From contig NZ_LMUW01000054.1 of the NCBI RefSeq assembly GCF_009765735.1, positions 103,944 through 167,943 of the forward strand: a stretch of 64,000 nt of DNA, read 5' to 3'. Shown here piece by piece: positions 43,774-53,158 of this stretch. The notes beneath the pieces are model-generated. The model was not told where the DNA came from, did not search any database, and saw only the letters and a program-made list of their open reading frames with translations. Source of the stretch: Xenophilus sp. L33 (GTDB lineage Bacteria; Pseudomonadota; Gammaproteobacteria; Burkholderiales; Burkholderiaceae_C). The position numbers and the translations under genes were made by a program. Each line of letters starts with the position of its first letter. The first letter of the stretch is position 1.

Positions 43774-44619
43774 TCAGCGCAGGAACACCAGCACGGCGAC
43801 CGATGCGGCCAGGCAATAGAAGCCGAAGTAGTGCCAGCGACCCTGCTCCAGCCACTTCGACAGCCAGCGCAGCGCCAGCCAACCGGCCGCGAAGCTGCAG
43901 ACCATGCCGAAGAGGCCCGGGGTCAGCATCGACATGGTGCTGTGGGTGGCGGCGCCAGCGTCGGCCGCCTGCGACTTGAAGAGGCGCCAGGCTTCACGGG
44001 CGATCACCGGCGGCGTCAGCACCACGGCCAGCGCGAAGCTGAATTCCTCGGCCCGGAAGCGGTCGACGCCGGCCAGGAGGCCCGTGGAGATGGTCGAGCC
44101 GGAGCGCGAGAAGCCGCGAAAGGGCAGGCACAAGCCCTGGACCGCGCCGATCCAGGCCGATTCGCGGGCGCCCAGCGGGCGCTCGCGCTGCGGCTTCAGC
44201 CCCGAGATGATGATCAGGATGCCCGCGGCCGCCAGGCCGCCGGCCATGACGTACGGGTTGCCGAAGATCTGCTCGATCTCGGCCTTGTCGGCGCCGCCGA
44301 GCACCACCTTCTCGATCAGCAGCAGCAGCGCGCCGCCGATGACGCCGGTCAGCACCGTGGCGATGATCACCAGCCGAAGGATGTGCATGAAGCTGCGCAT
44401 CGAGGCGAAGTAGCGCTCGCGCCAGGTCTGCCAGAAGTAGCCGATGACCGCGAACATGGTGCCGGTGTGGAGCATGACCAGCAAGAAGGTCATCTCGGGC
44501 GAGGTCGGGTCGAGGCCGAGCATCTTCTCGACCGCGATCACGTGGGCCGAGCTGGAGATCGGCAGCAGCTCGGCAATGCCCTGCACCAGAGCGAGAACGA
44601 TGATGTTGATGAGCGTCAT
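43774..44619 (-). CDS. uppP: Undecaprenyl-diphosphatase (BacA type)
   Basis: The 281-residue membrane enzyme recycles undecaprenyl pyrophosphate for wall synthesis. The catalytic region VQGIAELLPISSSAHVIA near residue 12 and the FRGFSRSGSTISTGLLAG segment near residue 170 carry the family's Glu, Ser and Arg residues. About eight hydrophobic segments are present. The start at 44619 gives the conserved N-terminus; a longer frame lacks support. Confidence 0.95.
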   Translation of the reverse strand: MTLINIIVLALVQGIAELLPISSSAHVIAVEKMLGLDPTSPEMTFLLVMLHTGTMFAVIGYFWQTWRERYFASMRSFMHILRLVIIATVLTGVIGGALLLLIEKVVLGGADKAEIEQIFGNPYVMAGGLAAAGILIIISGLKPQRERPLGARESAWIGAVQGLCLPFRGFSRSGSTISTGLLAGVDRFRAEEFSFALAVVLTPPVIAREAWRLFKSQAADAGAATHSTMSMLTPGLFGMVCSFAAGWLALRWLSKWLEQGRWHYFGFYCLAASVAVLVFLR

Positions 44620-44680
44620 GGAAAAAGCTTGAATGGGTGCCGTATTGTCCATGTTGCGCCGCACCCAAATCCGCAGCGCC

Positions 44681-44708
44681 TGAACCCGTCCGAGGCCGCC
44701 CGGGTTCA
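44681..44708. repeat. Inverted repeat between uppP and the SH3 gene
   Basis: TGAACCCG (44681-44688) and CGGGTTCA (44701-44708) are perfect eight-base arms separated by 12 bases in the 231-base divergent gap. It could be an operator or a leader hairpin. It is not part of a tRNA, because no acceptor or anticodon arms surround it. Confidence 0.5.
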
Positions 44709-44850
44709 ACCGCGAAGACCGCGTTCCATGGGTGCGCCGAATCGAGGCCCGCATGACAAATCTTCAGGTTTCATGCGGCCTGCAGCGTGATTCGGCGGCG
44801 TTTGCGCTGCTACGCTCGGCGACCTTGCTTCATCCCATGAGGGAGAGACC

Positions 44851-45321
44851 ATGTCTGCCATCACCATCCGAAGCATCCGAAAAAGCCTGGGCGCCTTCGC
44901 GCTGCTGCTGCCGATCGCAGCCTTCGCGCAGTCCCACGCGTCCAATTCGACCAACCGCGCGGTCAACCTGCGCGCCGGCCCCGACCGCGCCTTCCCGGTC
45001 GTGACCTGGCTGCCGGCCCGCACGCCGGTGCGCGTCTCGGGCTGCACCAGCGGCTGGCGCTGGTGCGACGTGTCGTCGGGCCGCAGCCGGGGCTGGGTGG
45101 ATGCCCGCTACCTGCAGAACTCGGTGCGCCGGGCGCCGATCGTCCGCTTCTCGGTGCCGTCCTACTGGGACCGCAACTACCGCAACCAGCCCTGGTACGG
45201 CAACCGCAACCAGTGGTCGAACTGGGGTTCGCCGGGCTTCCGGCCGCCGGCACCGACGCCGATCCGGCCGCCGAGCGTGCCGCCGCAGCGGCTGCCGCCC
45301 GGCACCCGCCCGGCCGGCTGA
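44851..45321 (+). CDS. Exported SH3-domain protein
   Basis: The 156-residue protein has a signal peptide (GAFALLLPIAAFAQS) and a bacterial SH3 domain with AVNLRAGPDRAFPVVTWLPA and GWRWCDVSSGRSRGWVDARYL. The C-terminus is rich in Tyr, Trp, Asn and then Pro. Such proteins sit in the periplasm and may bind wall or envelope partners. It is followed by two small membrane protein genes. Confidence 0.85.
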   Translation: MSAITIRSIRKSLGAFALLLPIAAFAQSHASNSTNRAVNLRAGPDRAFPVVTWLPARTPVRVSGCTSGWRWCDVSSGRSRGWVDARYLQNSVRRAPIVRFSVPSYWDRNYRNQPWYGNRNQWSNWGSPGFRPPAPTPIRPPSVPPQRLPPGTRPAG

Positions 45322-45371
45322 GCGCCGCGTCCGTTCACACGTCCCGTTTCCTTCGTCGAGGAGAACCCACC

Positions 45372-45596
45372 ATGCGCCGCGCCCTGTACATCGTCCTGAT
45401 CGTCATCTTCGCCACCCTCGTCATCGCCTTCAAGTTCCAGAACATGGACTCGGCCACGATCTCGCTGTTCTCGATGTCGATGACCCTGCCGCTGTCGCTG
45501 CTGGTCTTCCTGATCTACGTGCTGGGCATGCTCACCGGCGGCTTCATGCTGAGCCTGCTGCGCAGTTGGGCGCGCGGCGCGGCCCGGCGGCCCTGA
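45372..45596 (+). CDS. LapA-domain small membrane protein
   Basis: The 74-residue protein has two hydrophobic helices (ALYIVLIVIFATLVIAF and LLVFLIYVLGMLTGGFML) around a short NMDSATISLF loop, the LapA (lipopolysaccharide assembly A) domain pattern. It follows GAGGAG. In E. coli LapA helps regulate LPS synthesis with LapB; here only the domain is recognised. Confidence 0.8.
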   Translation: MRRALYIVLIVIFATLVIAFKFQNMDSATISLFSMSMTLPLSLLVFLIYVLGMLTGGFMLSLLRSWARGAARRP

Positions 45597-45651
45597 TCCC
45601 GCGCAACCGCGCCGTGTTTTTCGTTGTTCTTAAATAAATGGAGGAATTTTC

Positions 45652-46029
45652 ATGAGTAATTTCTGGGACCTGATCCTGTTGATGCTGTCGACCTTCGTGC
45701 TGCTGGCCTACCTGCTGGTGCTGTTCCAGATCGTGGTCGACCTGTTCCGCGACAGCGAACTCGGCGGCGGCTACAAGGTGCTGTGGCTGATCGGCCTGAT
45801 CTTCCTGCCGGGTCTGACCGCCATCCTCTACATCGTCGGCCGCGGCCGCGGCATGGCCGAGCGGCAGAAGGCCAGCCTGCAGCGGGCCAAGTCCGACACC
45901 GACGCCTACATCCGCGAGGTTGCCGGCAAGTCGCCGGCCGAGCACATCGCCGACGCCAAGGCGCTGCTCGACGCCGGCACCATCAGCCCGGACGAATTCG
46001 CCCGTTTGAAGGCCAAGGCGCTCGCCTGA
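45652..46029 (+). CDS. Membrane protein with PLDc_N-like and SHOCT domains
   Basis: The 125-residue protein has two membrane helices with a Trp/Gly-rich loop (VLWLIGLIFLPGLTAILYIVGRGRGMAE), the PLDc_N pattern normally found at the start of cardiolipin synthases. A C-terminal SHOCT motif follows (IADAKALLDAGTISPDEFARLKAKAL). It lies beside, and convergent with, a phospholipase-D-like lipoprotein gene that lacks this domain. Function is unknown; a membrane scaffold is possible. Confidence 0.8.
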   Translation: MSNFWDLILLMLSTFVLLAYLLVLFQIVVDLFRDSELGGGYKVLWLIGLIFLPGLTAILYIVGRGRGMAERQKASLQRAKSDTDAYIREVAGKSPAEHIADAKALLDAGTISPDEFARLKAKALA

Positions 46030-46056
46030 TCCCGCCGACCCCGCGCGGACGCTTCT

Positions 46057-47664
46057 TCAGAGCTGGTCTTCAGGCACCAGCGGGCGCAGCAGCAGCCGCT
46101 CCAGCGCGGTGAGCGGCGAGACGCCCGGCTCGGGCACCGACGCATCCTCCGGGTCCGCCGCATCGGCCGCACCGGACGCGGCGTCGCCGCCCGCCCCCGG
46201 CGGCAGCCACGACAGCCGGCCGTCGTCGCTGCCCAGCTGCACCCGGTAGGCCTCGGTCTTCATCGCATCGACGATCCGCAGCGCCTCGGCGGCGATCGCC
46301 GGGCTGTCGATCGCGACGCCGACCTCGGTGTTCTCGCGCGCCGAACGCGGATCGAGGTTGAGCGAACCCAGCAAGGTGGTCTGGTGGTCGATCACCAGCA
46401 CCTTGGCATGCAGCCGGCCGCGCGAGGAACCGCCGAAGAGCGTGCGCCCCTGCGCAGACGGGCTGGCGCTGATCTCGTAGAGCTTCACGCCCGCCTCGAG
46501 CAGGCGCTTGCGGTAGCGCGCGTAGCCGAAGTAGACGACCACCGAATCGTTGGCCGGCAGCGAATTGGTCACCAGCGTCATGTCGACGCCCTTCAACTGC
46601 AGGCTCTGCAGGATCGACATGCCGCGCTGGCCTGGCACCAGGTAGGGCGAGACCAGCGAGATGTCGCTGCGGGTGCCGAGGATGTTGGCGATCGCGCCGG
46701 CCATGAGGCTGGTGTTGTCGATGTCGTCCGGCGCCTGCCGGAGCTTGGAAGGCCGGTCGGCCACCGCATAGGCGACCGCGGGCAGGAGGCTCAGCCGGCC
46801 GGCCGCGATCTCGGCGCTGACCGGACCGCGGCCGAGCAGGTCCTGCTCGGGAAGCTGGAGGTCGATGTCGCCCGCCTTCACCGGCAGCACCTGCAACGAC
46901 GCCGCGAGCGCCGCATCGGGATTCGAGCGGGCCTGGCCGGTCAGGACGCGGGCCGGGTAGGCCTCCTCGCTGTTCCAGTAGCGGTCGAAGATGGCGCCCA
47001 GCTGCGGCACCACCCGGCCGGCGGCGATGCCGTCCAGGTCGATGAAGTTGGCCCGGTCGCTGAGGCCGAAGTATTCGTCCGCGATGTTGCGGCCGCCGAC
47101 GATCGCCAGCGCGCCGTCCGCGATCATCAGCTTGTTGTGCATGCGGTGGTCCAGCCGCGGCAGGTCGCCGGCCGAGGTGACCAGCCGCCCGACGAAGCTG
47201 CCGCGGGCGCAGCAGAAGGGGTTGAACAGCCGGATCTCGAAGTTCGGCAGGCCGGCCAGGGTCTCGATCAGCGGCTCGGCGCCGGTGCTGTTGAGGTCGT
47301 CCAGCAGCAGCCGCACCCGCACGCCGCGCAGCGCGGCGTCGCGCAGCGCCGCGAATACCGCCCGGCCGGAAGCATCGTTTTCCATGATGTAGACCTGCAG
47401 GTCGATGCTGTGGGTGGCTTTCCGGATCAGCGCCAGCCGGGCGTCGAGCGCGTAGGGCCCGAGGGGCAGCAGGCGGAAGCCGGAGGCGGCCTCGGGCGGC
47501 AGGGCGTCCGCGGCCAGCCGCGCCAGCCGACTTTGCGAAGGTGTCGATTCGAGGCTCTGCGAGGCGGTGCGCGGCGTGCCGACCGGCAGCGCGCCGCAGG
47601 CGCCGAGGGCCAGGCCGAGCAGCAGAAGTGCCATTCGAAATGCCATCCGGAGGGCCAGGGACAT
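46057..47664 (-). CDS. Phospholipase-D-like lipoprotein (cardiolipin synthase-like)
   Basis: The 535-residue protein has a lipoprotein signal ending LALGAC and two HKD motifs: [18 protein letters not shown] near residue 175 and [18 protein letters not shown] near residue 420. [10 protein letters not shown] after the first HKD is typical of the ClsC/YmdC branch. It would act on phospholipids from the membrane face. The start at 47664 gives a normal signal peptide; longer frames are not supported. Confidence 0.88.
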   Translation of the reverse strand: MSLALRMAFRMALLLLGLALGACGALPVGTPRTASQSLESTPSQSRLARLAADALPPEAASGFRLLPLGPYALDARLALIRKATHSIDLQVYIMENDASGRAVFAALRDAALRGVRVRLLLDDLNSTGAEPLIETLAGLPNFEIRLFNPFCCARGSFVGRLVTSAGDLPRLDHRMHNKLMIADGALAIVGGRNIADEYFGLSDRANFIDLDGIAAGRVVPQLGAIFDRYWNSEEAYPARVLTGQARSNPDAALAASLQVLPVKAGDIDLQLPEQDLLGRGPVSAEIAAGRLSLLPAVAYAVADRPSKLRQAPDDIDNTSLMAGAIANILGTRSDISLVSPYLVPGQRGMSILQSLQLKGVDMTLVTNSLPANDSVVVYFGYARYRKRLLEAGVKLYEISASPSAQGRTLFGGSSRGRLHAKVLVIDHQTTLLGSLNLDPRSARENTEVGVAIDSPAIAAEALRIVDAMKTEAYRVQLGSDDGRLSWLPPGAGGDAASGAADAADPEDASVPEPGVSPLTALERLLLRPLVPEDQL

Positions 47665-47743
47665 GGCTCGCGCCAGGCCGCCGGCCGACGCTCCAATATC
47701 CCCTCGCCGCTTGAAGACGGCCGATCCGGGCCAAGATAGCAGC

Positions 47744-48730
47744 ATGATTCCGTTCTCGATCCTCGATCTGTCGCCGATCACCGAAGGCAGCGACGCCGCC
47801 CAGTCCTTCCGCAATTCGCTCTCGCTGGCCCAGCATGGCGAGAAACTGGGCTACCGCCGCTACTGGCTGGCCGAGCACCACGGCATGCCCGGCATCGCCA
47901 GCGCCGCCACCGCGGTCCTGCTCTCGCACATCGGCGCCGGCACTTCCACCATCCGCATCGGGGCCGGGGGCGTGATGCTACCCAATCATTCCCCGCTGGT
48001 GATCGCCGAGCAGTTCGGCACCCTCGAATCGCTCTATCCGGGCCGCATCGACCTCGGGCTCGGCCGCGCCCCCGGCTCCGACCAGCGCACCGCCCATGCG
48101 CTCCGGCGCGACCTGCAGTCCGACGCCGACCGCTTCCCGCAGGACGTGATCGAACTGATGGACTTCATGTCGAAGGAGCCGCGCCAGGCGGTGCGCGCGG
48201 TGCCCGGCATCGGCCTGGAAGTGCCCGTCTGGATCCTCGGCTCCAGCACCTTCGGCGCCCAGCTGGCGGCGCACCTGGGGCTGCCCTACGCCTTCGCCTC
48301 GCATTTCGCGCCGCAGCAGCTGCTGCAGGCGATCCACATCTACCGCGAGACCTTCAAGCCTTCGGCGCAGCTGGCCAAGCCCTACGTGATGCTGGGCTTC
48401 AACGTCTTCGCCGCCGACACCGACAAGGAAGCCGCCTTCCGCGCCACCTCCTGGCAGCAGGCCTTCGTCAACCTGCGCAGCGGCCGGCCGGGCCGGCTGC
48501 CGCCGCCGGTCGAGAACTACCGCGACAAGGTCGGTCCGGCCGAGCATGCGCTGCTCGACTCGGTGCTTTCGTGCTCGGCGGTCGGTTCGCGCGAGACGGT
48601 GCGCGCCGGTATCGAGGCCTTCGTCGAGCGCACCGGCGCCGACGAACTGATGATCACCTCGCAGGTCTTCGACCATGCGGCGCGGCTGCGTTCCTACGAG
48701 ATCCTGGCCGAGATCAACATGGCGTCGTAG
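47744..48730 (+). CDS. LLM-class flavin-dependent oxidoreductase
   Basis: The 328-residue luciferase-like protein reads [78 protein letters not shown], as in the YhbW/alkanal-monooxygenase-like group. It probably uses FMNH2; its substrate is unknown. The ATG is divergent from the phospholipase-D-like gene at 80 bases. A G+C-rich hairpin follows the stop. Confidence 0.92.
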   Translation: MIPFSILDLSPITEGSDAAQSFRNSLSLAQHGEKLGYRRYWLAEHHGMPGIASAATAVLLSHIGAGTSTIRIGAGGVMLPNHSPLVIAEQFGTLESLYPGRIDLGLGRAPGSDQRTAHALRRDLQSDADRFPQDVIELMDFMSKEPRQAVRAVPGIGLEVPVWILGSSTFGAQLAAHLGLPYAFASHFAPQQLLQAIHIYRETFKPSAQLAKPYVMLGFNVFAADTDKEAAFRATSWQQAFVNLRSGRPGRLPPPVENYRDKVGPAEHALLDSVLSCSAVGSRETVRAGIEAFVERTGADELMITSQVFDHAARLRSYEILAEINMAS

Positions 48731-48746
48731 CCGCGCGCCGGCGCGG
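48731..48746 (+). terminator. GC-rich hairpin after the LLM gene
   Basis: CCGCGC and GCGCGG arms with a GCCG loop lie directly after the stop codon and before mnmA. There is no T run, so it is only a possible terminator. Confidence 0.35.
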
Positions 48747-48761
48747 GAGAATCGCTGCCCT

Positions 48762-49871
48762 ATGGACAAACAGCGCATCGTGGTGGGCTTGAGCGGCGGC
48801 GTCGACTCCGCGGTCACCGCGCACCTGCTCAAGCAGCAAGGCCACGAGGTGGTCGGCATCTTCATGAAGAACTGGGAAGACGACGACGACAGCGAATACT
48901 GCTCGTCGAACATCGACTTCATCGACGCCGCCAGCGTGGCCGACGTGCTCGGCATCGAGATCGAGCACGTCAACTTCGCTGTCGACTACAAGGACCGCGT
49001 CTTCGCCGAATTCCTGCGCGAATACCAGGCCGGCCGCACGCCGAACCCCGACGTGCTGTGCAACGCCGAGATCAAGTTCAAGGCCTTCCTCGACCACGCG
49101 ATGCGCCTGGGCGCCGAGAAGATCGCGACCGGCCACTACGCCCGCGTGCGCTTCGACGAGGCGAGCGGCCGCCACCAGCTGCTCAAGGGGCTCGATCCGG
49201 CCAAGGACCAGAGCTACTTCCTGCACCGTCTGAACCAGCAGCAGTTGTCGAAGACGCTGTTCCCGGTCGGCGAGCTGCGCAAGACCGAGGTGCGCCGCAT
49301 CGCCGACGAGATCGGCCTGCCGAACGCGAAGAAGAAGGATTCGACCGGCATCTGCTTCATCGGCGAGCGGCCGTTCCGCGACTTCCTCAACCGCTACATC
49401 TCCAAGGAGCCCGGCCCGGTGCGCGACGAGCGCGGCCGCCAGATCGGCGAGCATCAGGGCCTGAGCTTCTACACGCTGGGCCAGCGCCAGGGCCTCGGCA
49501 TCGGCGGGGTCAAGGCCAAGGGTGCGCAGCGCGGCGCAGGCGACCACGCGCCCTGGTTCGTCGCTCGCAAGGACATGGAGAAGAACACCTTGTGGGTGGT
49601 GCAGGGCCACGACCATCCGTGGCTGCTGTCGCCGGCGCTGGAAGCCGACGACGCCAGCTGGGTGGCGGGCGACGCGCCGGTGGCCGGCGCCTATGCCGCC
49701 AAGTCGCGCTACCGGCAGGCCGATGCCGGCTGCCGCCTGGCCGAGGATGCGAACGGCGCCTTCCGGCTTGAATTCGCCGAAGCGCAATGGGCGGTCACGC
49801 CCGGGCAGTCGGCGGTGCTGTACGACGGCGAGGTCTGCCTCGGCGGCGGCGTGATCTCGCGCGCCGGCTGA
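48762..49871 (+). CDS. mnmA: tRNA-specific 2-thiouridylase
   Basis: The 369-residue enzyme makes 2-thiouridine at position 34 of Lys, Glu and Gln tRNAs. The PP-loop [22 protein letters not shown], the catalytic cysteines in [12 protein letters not shown] and [10 protein letters not shown], and IATGHYARV are all present. Length and motifs are standard. Confidence 0.97.
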   Translation: MDKQRIVVGLSGGVDSAVTAHLLKQQGHEVVGIFMKNWEDDDDSEYCSSNIDFIDAASVADVLGIEIEHVNFAVDYKDRVFAEFLREYQAGRTPNPDVLCNAEIKFKAFLDHAMRLGAEKIATGHYARVRFDEASGRHQLLKGLDPAKDQSYFLHRLNQQQLSKTLFPVGELRKTEVRRIADEIGLPNAKKKDSTGICFIGERPFRDFLNRYISKEPGPVRDERGRQIGEHQGLSFYTLGQRQGLGIGGVKAKGAQRGAGDHAPWFVARKDMEKNTLWVVQGHDHPWLLSPALEADDASWVAGDAPVAGAYAAKSRYRQADAGCRLAEDANGAFRLEFAEAQWAVTPGQSAVLYDGEVCLGGGVISRAG

Positions 49872-49878
49872 AAGGCCT

Positions 49879-50358
49879 TCAGCCTTCGCCCGGTCTCGCG
49901 ACCGAGGCGTGCAGGTGGATCACCGACAGCGGGAAGCGCTGCCCCGCCAGGTAGTCCTCGACGCACTGCAGCAGGAGCGGGCTGCGATGCCGGTCCTGGC
50001 TGGCGCGGATCTCGTCGATCGTCATCCACAGCGTGCGCACGATACCGTGGTCGAGCGCGCGGCCGGCTTCGAGCGCGCCCAGCCTGCCGCAGAAGGCGAA
50101 GCGCATGTAGGTGATGTCCTCCGGCTGCAGGGTGCGCGCCATGTAGACGCCGATCAACTGCTCAGGCTCGAAGCGATGGGCGGTCTCTTCCAGGGTTTCG
50201 CGGGCGCAGGCCTCGATGGGCGATTCGCCCGGGTCGAGATGGCCGGCGGGCGTGTTCAGCCGCAGGCCGTCGGCCGCGACTTCCTCGACCAGCAGGAAGC
50301 GGCCGTCCTGCTCGATGACCGCGGCGACGGTGACGTTCGGTTTCCAGCGTGCGGCCAT
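49879..50358 (-). CDS. NUDIX hydrolase
   Basis: The 159-residue protein contains the Nudix box GHLDPGESPIEACARETLEETAHRF near residue 42, with the final Gly replaced by Ala. WKPNVTVAAVIEQDGRFLLVEE precedes it, as in NudJ-like phosphohydrolases. ATG 50358 has AAGGA at normal spacing. A second ATG at 50367 overlaps the upstream kinase stop as ATGA. It follows the two-component genes and may be co-transcribed with them. Confidence 0.9.
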   Translation of the reverse strand: MAARWKPNVTVAAVIEQDGRFLLVEEVAADGLRLNTPAGHLDPGESPIEACARETLEETAHRFEPEQLIGVYMARTLQPEDITYMRFAFCGRLGALEAGRALDHGIVRTLWMTIDEIRASQDRHRSPLLLQCVEDYLAGQRFPLSVIHLHASVARPGEG

Positions 50359-50363
50359 CGGTT

Positions 50364-51011
50364 TCATTCCTTGTGGGTGGGAAGGGTCAGCGCCACGGTG
50401 TGGCCGTCGATCGACAGTTCGGCGCCGAGCCGGGCGGTCGCGGTGCGGGCCAGGCGGAAGGCGTCCGGCGCGCGCGGGCGCAGCGGACGCGGATCGTGCA
50501 TCGACAGGCGCCAGCCTCGCGTCGCAGGGTCGGAGCCCAGTTCGCATTCGATCTCGCCGCCGGGACTTGCCGACGCGATGAGTCCGGTCAGCAGGTCGTC
50601 CAGGGCGGCCGTCAGCAAGGCGCGGTCCGAGCGCACCGGCGCGGCAGCCGGCGCGTCGCCCATGCGAAGCGCCAGGCCCTGGCGGCCGGCGGGTTGCCAG
50701 GCGCCGTCCACCGCCTGCTGCAGCAGCGCGGCCAGGTCCACGGTTTCGATCCGCAGGGCCCGCGATTCGGCGCGGGCCAGCGCCAGGAAGGCGTCCGAGC
50801 GCGCGAGGCCGTCGCGCGCCGCGTCTTCGATCGCGTGCAGCAGCGCCGCATCCGGCGCCGCGGCCGGCGAACGCAGCCGCGCCAGCTCGATCAGCCCGAG
50901 GATCGCCGAGGCGCTGCTGCGCGCGTCGTGCGAGAGGAAGCGCAGTGCGGCGTCGCGCTGGCGCACGGCAGGGTGCGTGCCGTCGGCGTCGGACGGCGCG
51001 AGTCGGGTCAT
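50364..51011 (-). CDS. Histidine-kinase-like protein with degenerate ATPase region
   Basis: The 215-residue protein has an H-box-like segment LRFLSHDARSSASAILGLIEL with His28, but the following half shows no N, G1 or G2 boxes of the HATPase domain and no DxGxG. Residues 130-215 keep only a rough beta-sandwich pattern. There is no sensor or membrane segment. It overlaps the response regulator gene by four bases. It may be a phosphotransfer or phosphatase partner rather than an active kinase. Confidence 0.75.
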   Translation of the reverse strand: MTRLAPSDADGTHPAVRQRDAALRFLSHDARSSASAILGLIELARLRSPAAAPDAALLHAIEDAARDGLARSDAFLALARAESRALRIETVDLAALLQQAVDGAWQPAGRQGLALRMGDAPAAAPVRSDRALLTAALDDLLTGLIASASPGGEIECELGSDPATRGWRLSMHDPRPLRPRAPDAFRLARTATARLGAELSIDGHTVALTLPTHKE

Positions 51012-51739
51012 GGCGCCAGGGTGTCGGTCGCGGCGTCGGCCGATGCGAAGGCCTCGCCTTCGATCGGCTCCAGCCGGTAGCCCAGACCGTAGACCGCCGA
51101 CAGCAGGAAGCCGTTGGACGGCATCAGGTCGAGCTTGAGCCGCAGGCGCGAGATGTGGGTGTCGAGCGAGCGCGAAGGCGTCTCGACCCCGATGCCCCAG
51201 ACCGCCTCGCGCAGGTGCTCGCGCGACAGCAGCCGGCCCAGGTTCTGGAAGAGGAAGAGCGCCAGTTCGTATTCGCGCCGGCTCAGCTCGACCACCTTGC
51301 CCTGGATGCGCAAGGTGCGGGTGCTCGGATAGAAGCGGTAGCCGCGAAAGCTCAGCGCGTTGTCGTGCTGGGCGGGGTAGGAGCGCCGCAGCAGGGCGCG
51401 CACGCGGGCCTGCAATTCGGCCACGCGGATCGGCTTGGCCATGAAGTCGTCGGCGCCGGCGGCCAGGCCGTCGACCAGGTCCTGCTCTTCCTGGCGGTGC
51501 GTGAGGAACAGCACCGGCAGGCTGCTGTGCAGTTCCTGCCGGATGGAGCGCACCACCCGCGGCCCTTCGATGTCCGGAAGGTTCCAGTCGAGGATGAGCA
51601 GGTCGTAGGTCTGCTGGTGCAGGTCGCGCAGCAGCGACCTGCCTTCGGAGAAGCCATGGCACTCGTGGCCGATGACCTCCATGGTGTGCTGGATCAGTTC
51701 GAGATGATGTGCCTCGTCGTCGAGCGCTGCGATTCGCAT
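51008..51739 (-). CDS. OmpR-family response regulator
   Basis: The 243-residue protein has a receiver domain (Asp7/Asp8, phospho-acceptor Asp51 in ILDWNLPDIEG, Lys102 in DDFMAKPI) and a C-terminal winged helix (VVELSRREYELALFLFQNLGRLLSREHLREAVWG, then SRSLDTHISRLRLKL). The C-terminal GLGYRLE is the wing motif. It is first in a minus-strand operon with the kinase-like gene and NUDIX gene. Confidence 0.93.
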   Translation of the reverse strand: MRIAALDDEAHHLELIQHTMEVIGHECHGFSEGRSLLRDLHQQTYDLLILDWNLPDIEGPRVVRSIRQELHSSLPVLFLTHRQEEQDLVDGLAAGADDFMAKPIRVAELQARVRALLRRSYPAQHDNALSFRGYRFYPSTRTLRIQGKVVELSRREYELALFLFQNLGRLLSREHLREAVWGIGVETPSRSLDTHISRLRLKLDLMPSNGFLLSAVYGLGYRLEPIEGEAFASADAATDTLAP

Positions 51740-51752
51740 TGGAGTCCCCCTG

Positions 51753-51782
51753 TTGACATCGTCAGGGATGCCGGCGTTTATG
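51753..51782 (+). promoter_or_regulatory. Sigma70-like promoter pair without an adjacent gene
   Basis: TTGACA (51753-51758) followed after 17-18 bases by GTTTATG (51776-51782) points toward pntAA, which starts 210 bases further on. It might drive the transhydrogenase operon with a long leader or a small RNA. Confidence 0.4.
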
Positions 51783-51853
51783 CGGACCGGTCATCCCGCC
51801 GACAGTGTACCCAGCGCCGGACCCTTGGCGAGGGCGCCCGCTCGGCCTTTCGT

Positions 51854-51870
51854 GCTATCGATTCGATAGC
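51854..51870. repeat. 17-base perfect palindrome upstream of pntAA
   Basis: GCTATCG, ATT, CGATAGC form a perfect inverted repeat in the 252-base gap between the response regulator and pntAA. It may be a regulator site. It also resembles short hairpin repeats common in this bacterial group, which I recall but could not check. Confidence 0.6.
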
Positions 51871-51991
51871 GAGTCGACGAGGCGGAGCGGGCGGCGAAGG
51901 GCCGCCGCCGGGTCCCCGGGCGGACCGTTTCCGGGCCGCTTCTTCGGGTAAGCTCTGGCGCCATTCCAAATCCCGCCCCGAGGAGACATCC

Positions 51992-53134
51992 ATGCTGATA
52001 GGCGTGCCCACCGAAACGACGGCGGGTGAAACCCGTGTCGCGGTCACCCCTGAGACCGCGAAGAAGCTCGTGGCGCAGGGCCATGTGGTGCGCGTGCAGT
52101 CCGGTGCCGGCGTGGCCGCCAGCGTGACGGATGCGCTCTACCAGGCCGCCGGCGCCGAGATCGTCGACCTGGCCGGAGCCTTCGGCGCCGAGATCGTGCT
52201 GAAGGTGCGCTCGCCCTTCGACAACGAGACCTCGCTCATGAAGCCCGGCACCGTGGTGGTCGGCATGCTCAATCCCTTCGACGCCGCCGGCCTGCAGCGC
52301 CTGGCCGGCGCCGGCCTCACCGGCTTCGCGCTCGAGGCGGCGCCGCGCACCACGCGGGCGCAGAGCATGGACGTGCTCAGCTCGCAGGCCAACATCGCCG
52401 GCTACAAGGCGGTGATCATCGCGGCCGACAAGTACCAGCGCTTCTTCCCGATGCTGATGACCGCCGCCGGCACCGTGAAGGCGGCGCGCGTGGTCATCCT
52501 GGGCGTCGGCGTCGCGGGCCTGCAGGCGATCGCCACCGCCAAGCGCCTGGGCGCGGTGATCGAGGCGTCCGACGTGCGCCCTTCGGTCAAGGAGCAGATC
52601 GAGTCGCTCGGCGGCAAGTTCATCGAGGTCTCCTACGACACCGACGAAGAGAAGGAAGCCGCCGTCGGCGTCGGCGGCTATGCCAAGCCGATGCCCCTGA
52701 GCTGGCTGGCGCGCCAGCAGGTCGAGGTCGCCAAGCGCATCGCGCTGGCCGACATCGTGATCAGCACCGCGCTCATCCCCGGCCGCGCCGCGCCGACGCT
52801 CATCACCGAGGACATGGTCAAGTCGATGAAGCCCGGCTCGGTGATCGTCGACATCGCCGCCGGCAAGGGCGCCGACGCCATGGGTGGCATGACCGGCGGC
52901 AACTGTCCGCTGTCGGAGGCCGACCGCACGGTGGTCAAGCACGGCGTGACCATCGTCGGGGAGACCAACCTGCCGGCGCTGGTGGCCGCCGACGCCTCGG
53001 CCCTCTACGCGCGCAACGTGCTCGACTTCCTCAAGCTGATCTGCCCGAAGGAGGGCGGCCTGAAGATCGACCTCGAGGACGACATCGTCGCCGCCTGCCT
53101 GGTGGCGCGCGACGGCCAGGTGACCCGCAAGTAA
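51992..53134 (+). CDS. pntAA: NAD(P) transhydrogenase subunit alpha, part 1 (dI)
   Basis: The 380-residue soluble NAD(H)-binding subunit of the proton-translocating transhydrogenase has GVPTETTAGETRVAVTPETAKKL, SSQANIAGYKAVI, the nucleotide motif VVILGVGVAGLQAIATAKRLGA and ALIPGRAAPTLITEDMV. It is followed by separate pntAB and pntB, the split three-gene form seen in Rhodospirillum and many proteobacteria. GAGGAGAC precedes the ATG. Confidence 0.96.
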   Translation: MLIGVPTETTAGETRVAVTPETAKKLVAQGHVVRVQSGAGVAASVTDALYQAAGAEIVDLAGAFGAEIVLKVRSPFDNETSLMKPGTVVVGMLNPFDAAGLQRLAGAGLTGFALEAAPRTTRAQSMDVLSSQANIAGYKAVIIAADKYQRFFPMLMTAAGTVKAARVVILGVGVAGLQAIATAKRLGAVIEASDVRPSVKEQIESLGGKFIEVSYDTDEEKEAAVGVGGYAKPMPLSWLARQQVEVAKRIALADIVISTALIPGRAAPTLITEDMVKSMKPGSVIVDIAAGKGADAMGGMTGGNCPLSEADRTVVKHGVTIVGETNLPALVAADASALYARNVLDFLKLICPKEGGLKIDLEDDIVAACLVARDGQVTRK

Positions 53135-53158
53135 GCCGGAAAAAAAGAGGAGAAGCCC

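Noticed and set aside
44681-44760. Possible tRNA T-arm-like GGGTTCAA near 44701
   Set aside because: No acceptor stem, D-arm or anticodon arm could be built around it; it is better explained as an inverted repeat.
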